DNA from: Bacteroidia bacterium
Lineage (GTDB): Bacteria; Bacteroidota; Bacteroidia; Bacteroidales; Dysgonomonadaceae
Direction of reading: 5' to 3'
Length of the DNA stretch: 12,625 nucleotides
Assembly (NCBI GenBank): GCA_025999435.1
Contig: BNXH01000051.1
Coordinates: 1 to 12,625, forward strand
Notes under the pieces: generated by a model
The model's input: the letters and a program-made list of their open reading frames with translations, nothing else
Told to the model about the DNA's origin: nothing
The model's database searches: none
In this document: positions 6,372 to 12,625 of the stretch, piece by piece
Layout of the letters: every line of letters begins with the position of its first letter
Numbering within the stretch: position 1 is the stretch's first letter
Translations under genes and position numbers: made by a program

Positions 6372-7991
6372 ATGAAAAATTTTTTATTTTTTTTCCTGTT
6401 AACTTTTTATATTTCATCTTTTGCCGGATCAAAAGATTCTATAACGACTCGATTGGATGAGGTTATGTCTAAAAAAGGGTTGTATGTCAAGGAGAAAGAA
6501 CTGCGAATACTGGGCTTAAAACAATTTTTAGCTCGTCAGGACCTGTCTTTAATACAATTATATGACATTTATCAAGAACTTTATTTAGAATATAAGAAGT
6601 TTAAAACAGACTCCGCTGTACACTATATACTAAAGAATAGGGAGGTTGCTAAAGAAATCGGGAGTTCAGAACTTCAGTACAAAACAGAACTCGAGTTATC
6701 ATGGCTATATTCAACAAGAGGAATGTATATTGAAGCTAAAAATATTTTGGATAAGATTAAAAAAGAAAAAATACCATCAAACTTGGTTCCCGAATATTAC
6801 AGAGCTTACGATTCTTTTTACTCACATTATGCCTTGAGTAATAATGAAGAAAAATACTATCGCCTGAGCAGTGGCTATAGAGATTCCCTGCTTTTGGTAT
6901 TAGATCCTAAATCTTTGGAATACCAGATGGAATATGCGATAAAAGAGTTATATGATCTAAGGGAAGAAAAAGCAACCGAACTCTTTAAAGAGTTATTAGA
7001 CAGAACTACTGACGATGACCCTAACCGGGCTATGATTGCATACTTTCTGGGTTATGCATACAAAAAGCAGAATAATCAGGAATTACAAAAAAAATATTTC
7101 TCTATATCTGCTATATCTGACATAACAAATTGTATAAAGGATAATGCTTCTTTCCAGAACTTGGCATTGACTTATTACGAGCTGGATGATATAGATAAAG
7201 CATATCGTTTCATTCAATCGGCAATAGAAGATGCTATTTTCTGTAATGTAAGATATCGGACTATCGAAAGTTCGGAGTTTTATTCAATAATCAATTCGAT
7301 GTATTTAAAAAAAGAGAATATACAAAAAGAAAAATTTAAAACATACCTGATTCTTATAAGTGTATTATCATTGGCTCTGCTTCTGGGAATAATTTTCATA
7401 TACAAACAAATGAAAAAGCTCTTACAAGTCCGGAAGCAATTATACAGGACAAATCTCGAGCTTGTAAAACTCAATCAGGATTTACAGGATACAAACAATA
7501 GCCTGGAAGAAGCCAATCTTGTTAAAGAGGAGTATATAGCCCGTTTCTTTGATCAATGCTCGGAATACATTGATAAATTAGAAATCTATAGAAAAAATTT
7601 AAATACTAAGGCCAAAAACAACCAACTGGAAGAACTCTTGAAAATGATTAAGTCAAGAACATTAGTTGAAACAGAACTGGAGGAATTATTCCATAACTTC
7701 GATTCTGTATTTCTTAATATTTACCCTACATTTATCGAGGAATTCAACGCCTTACTTATACCTAACGAGCAAATATACCCTAAACCTGGCGAGCTGCTAA
7801 ATACCGAACTGAGAATTTTTGCACTAATACGGCTTGGTATTACAGACAGTATAAAAATAGCGAATTTCTTGCGATATTCTCTACAAACCGTATATAACTA
7901 TCGTACCAAAGTTAGAAACAAAGCAGCCGGATCACGGGATGAATTTGAAGAAATAGTAAAAAAAATAGGATCAATTAAGCTAAATAAATAA
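6372..7991 (+). CDS. Membrane-anchored DUF6377-type regulator with C-terminal helix-turn-helix
   Basis: This 539-residue protein has the layout of Bacteroidetes DUF6377 regulators. A signal peptide (1-19, ending SSFAG) is followed by an all-helical, TPR-like region (about 22-320) predicted to be periplasmic. One membrane helix (324-345, TYLILISVLSLALLLGIIF) leads to a coiled coil (about 346-385) and a cytoplasmic domain. The C-terminus (476-535) contains LNTELRIFALIRLGITDS, then IANFLRYSLQTVYNYRTKVRNK, a LuxR-like helix-turn-helix in which the second helix (SLQTVYNYRTK) would read DNA. No histidine kinase, receiver or periplasmic beta-propeller domain is visible, so it is neither a hybrid two-component sensor nor a canonical SusR. 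It precedes susCD by about 350 bp on the same strand, and such proteins are often found beside susCD loci. Sensing of a periplasmic ligand and control of the adjacent operon are inference. Confidence 0.8.
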   Translation: MKNFLFFFLLTFYISSFAGSKDSITTRLDEVMSKKGLYVKEKELRILGLKQFLARQDLSLIQLYDIYQELYLEYKKFKTDSAVHYILKNREVAKEIGSSELQYKTELELSWLYSTRGMYIEAKNILDKIKKEKIPSNLVPEYYRAYDSFYSHYALSNNEEKYYRLSSGYRDSLLLVLDPKSLEYQMEYAIKELYDLREEKATELFKELLDRTTDDDPNRAMIAYFLGYAYKKQNNQELQKKYFSISAISDITNCIKDNASFQNLALTYYELDDIDKAYRFIQSAIEDAIFCNVRYRTIESSEFYSIINSMYLKKENIQKEKFKTYLILISVLSLALLLGIIFIYKQMKKLLQVRKQLYRTNLELVKLNQDLQDTNNSLEEANLVKEEYIARFFDQCSEYIDKLEIYRKNLNTKAKNNQLEELLKMIKSRTLVETELEELFHNFDSVFLNIYPTFIEEFNALLIPNEQIYPKPGELLNTELRIFALIRLGITDSIKIANFLRYSLQTVYNYRTKVRNKAAGSRDEFEEIVKKIGSIKLNK

Positions 7992-8000
7992 GAATACTCA

Positions 8001-8117
8001 GAAACTGTTTAAATTTTATTCGTTCTTATTTTCAGAACTATTTTCAGATAAAAAGAGACTGAAAATGAACGAAGATAGTATTATAATAAAATATTCGTAT
8101 AAAATTTAAACAGTTTC
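8001..8117. mobile_element. MITE-like 117-bp element with 19-bp terminal inverted repeats
   Basis: GAAACTGTTTAAATTTTAT (8001-8019) is perfectly mirrored by 8099-8117. The trinucleotide TCA flanks it on both sides (7998-8000, 8118-8120), consistent with a 3-bp target duplication. An inner pair, 8020-8035 and 8059-8072, is a near-perfect inverted repeat (TCGTTC...TTTTCAG), so the whole element can fold into a long hairpin. It is too short to encode a protein and starts 9 bp after the regulator stop codon. It fits a non-autonomous miniature transposon. It might also serve as a terminator or mRNA-stabilising hairpin for the regulator transcript. The parent insertion sequence is not in the window. 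Confidence 0.6.
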
Positions 8118-8201
8118 TCAATACATTCTTAATACTTTTTTTGAAGAAATATAAATAATATATATCTGTATACCAAATTATTACATTTTTAGGTCAATAC
8201 C

Positions 8202-8221
8202 TTTTTACACCTCAGTAAAAA
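8202..8221. promoter_or_regulatory. Candidate operator upstream of susC
   Basis: TTTTTAC (8202-8208) is a perfect inverted repeat of GTAAAAA (8215-8221) with a 6-nt spacer. The dyad ends 18 bp before the -7 element, in the -25 to -45 zone where an activator would stand, and the -33 TTTG is missing, as expected for an activator-dependent promoter. Recognition by the DUF6377-type regulator is inference. Confidence 0.45.
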
Positions 8222-8239
8222 AGTTTATAAAGAACGCGA

Positions 8240-8247
8240 TACATTTG
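8240..8247 (+). promoter_or_regulatory. Candidate susC -7 element
   Basis: TACATTTG matches TAnnTTTG perfectly. Transcription would begin around 8252-8254, leaving a leader of about 90 nt before the ATG at 8345. No TTTG is present at the usual -33 distance, suggesting a need for an activator. Confidence 0.5.
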
Positions 8248-8249
8248 AG

Positions 8250-8282
8250 AATTGAATAATATGCCCTATTAGTGATTCAATT
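8250..8282 (+). promoter_or_regulatory. Stem-loop at the start of the predicted susC leader
   Basis: AATTGAAT (8250-8257) pairs with ATTCAATT (8275-8282) around a 17-nt loop. The stem begins at or next to the predicted transcription start, so it could be a protective 5' hairpin or a second protein-binding dyad. It is AT-rich and only moderately stable. Confidence 0.4.
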
Positions 8283-8344
8283 ATAGAAACTGATATGCGT
8301 TATTATTCTGTCAACATATTTCTTAAATTTAATATCATGTATTT

Positions 8345-11332
8345 ATGAAGCATCTCTTCAGAAAGCAATTAATCTTCAAGTTATGTATGCTGTTATTAAC
8401 AGTATTACTAACTATTCCAGCCTATAGTCAGGAAACTATTTTTGTAAAAGGAACAATAACAGATGCGAAAACAGGTGAGACTCTTATCGGAGTTTCAGTT
8501 GTTCCAAAAAATTCCCCGGGTAATGGCACAATAACAGATAATGATGGCGCTTTTAGCCTGAATGTAAAACAAGGAACTGTTTTAATGGTTTCTTATGTGG
8601 GATACCAATCTGTAGAAATCACCGCTAATTCTAATAATATTAACATCAAATTAAATGAATCCGACGAATTATTAGATGAAGTAGTTGTAATTGGTTATGG
8701 CACAGCCAAACGAAAGGATGTTACAACTGCTATTTCAACAGTATCCACCAAAGATATAGATCAGCGGCCGATAGTTTCTACCGGACAAGCCATTCAGGGC
8801 AAAGTAGCAGGTGTCTCCGTAATTCAACCCAATGGAGCGCCAGGTGGGGAACTGTCTATACGGGTACGTGGAACAACTTCTTTCAATGGGAGCAATGACC
8901 CTTTATATGTTGTGGATGGCGTGCCTGTAGATAAGATCGATTTTCTGGCGCCGAATGACATTGCCAGTATGCAGATAATGAAAGATGCTTCAGCGGCAGC
9001 AATCTACGGTTCACGCGCCGCTAATGGAGTCGTACTGATAACCACCAAAAGTGGTCAGAGAGGAGAAGCAAAAGTAACACTGAATGTTCAGTATGGTTTA
9101 AACAAAGTAATTAACAACATAGATGTGCTAAATACAGCCCAATATGTTGAACTGCAAAGGGAATTAGGAAAAATTCTTCCTGATGGATTAACTGATCAAA
9201 CCAACTGGTTTGACGAAGCATACCAGACCGGCCAGACCCAAAATTATCAGGTCTCTATCTCAGATGGAACAGAGAGGTTGAAATACTTTCTGTCCGCAGG
9301 TTACTTAGATGAGAAAGGAACACTAAATGCTGCATTTCATAAACGTTACAATGTCAGGGCAAATATTGAAAACGATGTACGTAAATGGCTGAAAATAACA
9401 GCCAGCGCATCCTACTCAGATAGAAGCAGGAACGACTTGATAACCGGGCAGGGATCGAATCGCGGAGGGGTTGTGCTTTCGGTGATCAATACACCTACAT
9501 ATGCTCCTATATGGGATCCAAAGAATCCCGGCCAATACTACGATAACTTTAATGGTGCGAACATAACTCATCCTCTGGAAAATATGGCGCGTAGCAAGAA
9601 CGATAAACAGCGTGAAGACCGTCTTATCCTTTCGGGTAGCGCACTTATAACACTCATGCCCGAATTGAACATTAAATCAACATTCAGCATGGACAGAAGA
9701 AACGGATTAACTACCTCATTCCTCGATCCGGTAGCTACAAGCTGGGGACGTCAGCATTTTGGTATAGGCAAGGACGAGAGAAACAAAAATACCGTACTTA
9801 CATTCGATAATGTAGCTACATTCAAGAAGCAATTTAAGCAACATAATCTTGAAGTTATGCTTGGTACATCGTTTACCGATTCGAAATATACGAATAGCTG
9901 GATCAACGGAACTAACTTCCGGCCGGGTGATAATATTCAGACGCTGAATGCCGCTAATAAAATAGACTGGAACAACACCGGAAGTGCCGGTTCTGAATGG
10001 GGTATCATGTCATACTTTGGCCGTGCGGCATATAATTATGACAGTAAATATTTATTTACTATAAATATACGCCAGGATGGTTCGTCCCGATTACATCCGG
10101 ATAGCCGCTGGGGAACTTTCCCTTCCATGTCGGCTGCATGGAGAATCTCTTCCGAGAAATTCATGGAAAACTTGACATGGATAGACGACCTGAAAATTCG
10201 TGCGGGTTGGGGTAAGACAGGGAACCAGTCGGGTATTCATGATTATGCTTATCTCCAACGATACAATATACAGCGTCTGCCGTGGTTTGAAGCGGGCAAT
10301 CAAGATGCGGTGCCAACTCTTGTTCAAGCCAATCTGAGAACGAACGACCTGAAATGGGAAACAACAACACAAACAAATGTCGGAGTTGACTTTATCATAC
10401 TCAAAAACAGATTGAATATCACCCTGGACTACTATTATAAAAAAACAACCGATATGCTGATGAACGTAACCATGCCCAGCACCGGAGCAAGTTCTATCGG
10501 AACAATCCAACGTAACGAGGGCGAGATGGAGAATAAGGGTTTTGAAGTAGCCATAAGTTCAAAGAATATACAGGGTAAGTTCTCGTGGGATACCGATTTT
10601 AATATATCATTTAACAAAAATAAAATGACTAAGTTGACGCATACATCAATCTATGTAGATGGGCGGACCAATGACGTTGTAAATGCCACAGTTGTACGCA
10701 ATCAACCCGGCAGACCATTAGGTAGTTTTTTTGGCTTCATAAGCGATGGAGTAGATCCTGAAACCGGAGAACTTATATACCGTGATTTGGATAAAAATGG
10801 ACTAAATGGAAATGATGGTGATCAAACCTTTATTGGTAATCCCAATCCGGATTTCACATTTGGCTTGACAAATACTTTTTCTTGGAAAAATATTAACCTG
10901 AGTGTTTTTCTGCAAGGATCGTATGGCAATGATATATTCAATGCATCCCGTATGGAGACCGAGGGTATGTATGATGATAAGAATCAGACAACAGCTGTGC
11001 TTAATAGATGGAAAATTCCGGGACAGATAACCAATATGCCTAAAGCCAGATTTGATATGAAGAACTCTACTTACTTCGTCGAAGACGGAAGCTATCTGCG
11101 AGTGAAGAGTCTTTCGCTGTCGTACAATGTAAAAAATAAATTTTTAAAAAAGATAGGTATCAGTCGTTTACAACCTTACTTTACGGCTAACAACCTGCTG
11201 ACTTGGACAAATTACTCAGGGATGGACCCCGAAGTGAACCAATGGGGAAACAGTGGAGTTGTGCAAGGCATAGACTGGGGCACTTACCCTCATAGCAAAT
11301 CGTATGTATTTGGTGTTAATTTAGAATTTTAA
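8345..11332 (+). CDS. SusC/RagA-family TonB-dependent outer-membrane transporter
   Basis: A 995-residue outer-membrane channel that, with its SusD lid, imports large ligands such as oligosaccharides or peptides using energy from TonB. A signal peptide (1-28, ending IPAYS before Gln29) precedes a carboxypeptidase-D regulatory-like domain (about 31-105, VKGTITDAKTGETLIGVSV) and the SusC signature DEVVVIGYGT at 111-120. A plug domain (about 121-240; VRGTTSF, PLYVVDGVP, AAAIYGSRAANGVVLITTK) and a large beta barrel to the C-terminal YVFGVNLEF follow. Length is typical for SusC. It lacks an N-terminal STN domain, so control by an anti-sigma factor/ECF pair is unlikely, in keeping with the DUF6377-type regulator upstream. 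The ATG at 8345 opens directly onto the signal peptide. The susD gene follows after 20 nt, indicating one operon. The substrate cannot be deduced. Confidence 0.95.
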   Translation: MKHLFRKQLIFKLCMLLLTVLLTIPAYSQETIFVKGTITDAKTGETLIGVSVVPKNSPGNGTITDNDGAFSLNVKQGTVLMVSYVGYQSVEITANSNNINIKLNESDELLDEVVVIGYGTAKRKDVTTAISTVSTKDIDQRPIVSTGQAIQGKVAGVSVIQPNGAPGGELSIRVRGTTSFNGSNDPLYVVDGVPVDKIDFLAPNDIASMQIMKDASAAAIYGSRAANGVVLITTKSGQRGEAKVTLNVQYGLNKVINNIDVLNTAQYVELQRELGKILPDGLTDQTNWFDEAYQTGQTQNYQVSISDGTERLKYFLSAGYLDEKGTLNAAFHKRYNVRANIENDVRKWLKITASASYSDRSRNDLITGQGSNRGGVVLSVINTPTYAPIWDPKNPGQYYDNFNGANITHPLENMARSKNDKQREDRLILSGSALITLMPELNIKSTFSMDRRNGLTTSFLDPVATSWGRQHFGIGKDERNKNTVLTFDNVATFKKQFKQHNLEVMLGTSFTDSKYTNSWINGTNFRPGDNIQTLNAANKIDWNNTGSAGSEWGIMSYFGRAAYNYDSKYLFTINIRQDGSSRLHPDSRWGTFPSMSAAWRISSEKFMENLTWIDDLKIRAGWGKTGNQSGIHDYAYLQRYNIQRLPWFEAGNQDAVPTLVQANLRTNDLKWETTTQTNVGVDFIILKNRLNITLDYYYKKTTDMLMNVTMPSTGASSIGTIQRNEGEMENKGFEVAISSKNIQGKFSWDTDFNISFNKNKMTKLTHTSIYVDGRTNDVVNATVVRNQPGRPLGSFFGFISDGVDPETGELIYRDLDKNGLNGNDGDQTFIGNPNPDFTFGLTNTFSWKNINLSVFLQGSYGNDIFNASRMETEGMYDDKNQTTAVLNRWKIPGQITNMPKARFDMKNSTYFVEDGSYLRVKSLSLSYNVKNKFLKKIGISRLQPYFTANNLLTWTNYSGMDPEVNQWGNSGVVQGIDWGTYPHSKSYVFGVNLEF

Positions 11333-11352
11333 CAAAATAAATTAAAAGCAAT

Positions 11353-12625
11353 ATGAAACTTAAAAATATAGTAAGGTCTGTATTGGGTGTAATCCTGATT
11401 TTTGCAACCGTATCATGCTCCCTCGACTATGATCCTATATCAGACTATTCGGATGTAACGGAGGGATATAGCGAAGATGGACAGGAAGTGGTATTCAAGG
11501 ACAAAGCAGCAGTAGAAACTCAATTGCAGGTCCTATACACGGAGCTTAGGAATCAAGATTGGTACATCGATGCAACACTAATAGCCGAAAGCCATGCCGA
11601 TAATGCTTATGCCGGTGCATTCAATGCTGAGGTAGGACCTTTCGAAGACAATTCCATTGATGGGACAAACACTGTATTGGAAAGGGATTGGAATCGTTAT
11701 CTGAGTCAGGTCGGGATGGCAAACAAACTGATTATATACGCCGACAGTGTGGCCGATAACTCATTAAGTGATACCGAAATAAAAAGATACCAGGCACAAG
11801 GGATGATATTCCGGTCGTTAATTTTATTTGATATGGCGCGCCTTTGGGGGAATATACCATTGGTAACAGTGATTGCTCCCAATATTACAAGTGAAAACTT
11901 CGATGAAATATATCCGCTCTATTTTCCTTCCCAAACACCGGAAATAGATGTATATAAGCAGTTGGAATCAGACCTGCTGTTTGCTATCCAGCATGCTCCC
12001 GACATTAATCCTTCAGACAAAACATTGATGAGCAAAACTGTAGCCCGCGCACTGCTGGCTAAAGTTTATGCCGAGAAGCCGATAAGAGACTATGATAAGG
12101 TTGTAAAATATTGTGACGAGGTGGCAGCCGATGGCGTAGACCTAGTTGACGATTTTACACTGCTTTTCGGTATGAATGACAAAGTAACAGACATTAAAGC
12201 GCGTAATACCAAAGAGTCTATACTCGAAGCTCATTTTGTAGCAGGCAATGGCAACTGGTGTTATATGATGTTTGGCCGCGATTTGTTGAATTGGGATGCT
12301 AACTTCTCTTGGAACAAATGGGTGACTCCATCACGAGACCTTATAAAACTGTATGAAACAGAGGGGGATACAAAGCGTTACGAGGAATCTATCGTTTATT
12401 ACGAATGTGGATGGTCACTTTATTATCCGAATGATAATTATCCATTTATGTATAAATGCCGCTCATCGCAAAGCAGTATTATTTACTTACGTTACGCGGA
12501 ACTCATGTTACTCAAAGCTGAAGCATTGTTAATGAAATCTTCTCCCGATCTTAATGCTGCTGCGAGCATAATAGACAGAATAAGATCGAGGGCCGGATTA
12601 CAGGGTTTGCCGGCTAATATTAAAG
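11353..12625 (+). CDS. SusD/RagB-family surface lipoprotein (3' end cut by window)
   Basis: The extracellular lid and ligand-binding partner of the SusC transporter just upstream. The ATG at 11353, 20 nt after the susC stop, opens a signal peptide with the lipobox TVSC, placing the lipidated cysteine at residue 22. The N-terminal SusD-like domain spans about 24-220 and contains the hallmark helix around FRSLILFDMARLWGNIPLV (153-171), part of the TPR-like scaffold. The C-terminal SusD/RagB domain begins at about 270, and IYLRYAELMLLKAEALL (377-393) followed by IIDRIRSRAGL (406-416) is a strong family signature. The frame is open for 424 codons to the edge of the window. Full-length relatives are usually 480-650 residues, so a short C-terminal part is missing. 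Binding specificity is not predictable from these motifs. Confidence 0.93.
   Translation, partial: MKLKNIVRSVLGVILIFATVSCSLDYDPISDYSDVTEGYSEDGQEVVFKDKAAVETQLQVLYTELRNQDWYIDATLIAESHADNAYAGAFNAEVGPFEDNSIDGTNTVLERDWNRYLSQVGMANKLIIYADSVADNSLSDTEIKRYQAQGMIFRSLILFDMARLWGNIPLVTVIAPNITSENFDEIYPLYFPSQTPEIDVYKQLESDLLFAIQHAPDINPSDKTLMSKTVARALLAKVYAEKPIRDYDKVVKYCDEVAADGVDLVDDFTLLFGMNDKVTDIKARNTKESILEAHFVAGNGNWCYMMFGRDLLNWDANFSWNKWVTPSRDLIKLYETEGDTKRYEESIVYYECGWSLYYPNDNYPFMYKCRSSQSSIIYLRYAELMLLKAEALLMKSSPDLNAAASIIDRIRSRAGLQGLPANIK

Larger units (their letters stand above)
8118..8344. other. Intergenic control region of susCD
   Basis: This 227-bp stretch contains no gene. It holds a perfect 7-bp dyad, a consensus -7 element and an 8-bp leader stem, listed separately. 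Between about 8121 and 8200 the sequence is very AT-rich with no other clear structure. Confidence 0.5.

Noticed and set aside
282..8000. Shared 11-mer AAGAATACTCA at 282-292 and 7990-8000, possible attachment sites
   Set aside because: Matches of this length are expected by chance in 12.6 kb of AT-rich sequence, and there is no integrase or other sign of an integrated element between them.
8001..8117. Invertible promoter (phase-variation switch) between the 19-bp inverted repeats
   Set aside because: The 79-bp interior contains no TAnnTTTG element on either strand and no invertase gene is nearby, so inversion would have no obvious effect; a MITE explains the flanking TCA better.

Overview
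The window looks like a chromosomal segment from an AT-rich member of the Bacteroidales. The evidence is a SusC/SusD pair, a lipoprotein with two DUF5018-like domains, Bacteroidetes-type -7 promoter elements (TAnnTTTG) upstream of several genes, and A-rich translation starts with no Shine-Dalgarno sequence. A Dysgonomonas- or Parabacteroides-like genome is my guess; no rRNA or marker gene is present to settle it.

Left part (1-3760): a repeat-rich intergenic stretch is followed by two minus-strand genes. The upstream gene of the pair (1312-3573) is a CPA2/KefB-type cation:proton antiporter with C-terminal RCK_C-like domains. The other (319-1077) is an autoinhibited Fic-domain protein. Each has its own recognisable -7 element, so they need not be one operon. 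The antiporter promoter carries a notable 12-bp direct repeat and a leader hairpin.

Middle part (3760-6371): a zone of decayed genes surrounds one intact lipoprotein gene (4315-5688). On the minus strand lie a start-less, frame-disrupted coding remnant (3845-4161), the N-terminal helix-turn-helix part of an IS630-type transposase (5791-6093), and a short unrelated coding tail (5718-5825) joined to it out of frame. This looks like a site of past insertion and deletion.

Right part (6372-12625): a nutrient-acquisition locus. A membrane-anchored DUF6377-type regulator (TPR-like sensor, one membrane helix, coiled coil, C-terminal helix-turn-helix) is followed by a 117-bp MITE-like palindromic element. 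Then come a structured promoter region, a SusC/RagA TonB-dependent transporter (8345-11332) and the first 424 codons of its SusD/RagB lipoprotein partner, cut by the window end. The likely arrangement is that the regulator controls susCD and that SusD captures a glycan or peptide at the surface for import by SusC. The substrate cannot be read from this window because no hydrolase or other substrate-specific gene is included.

I do not see a clearly new defence or mobile system. The most interesting unexplained signals are the regulator-MITE-operator arrangement before susC, the direct-repeat architecture at the antiporter promoter, and the two decayed minus-strand coding remnants.
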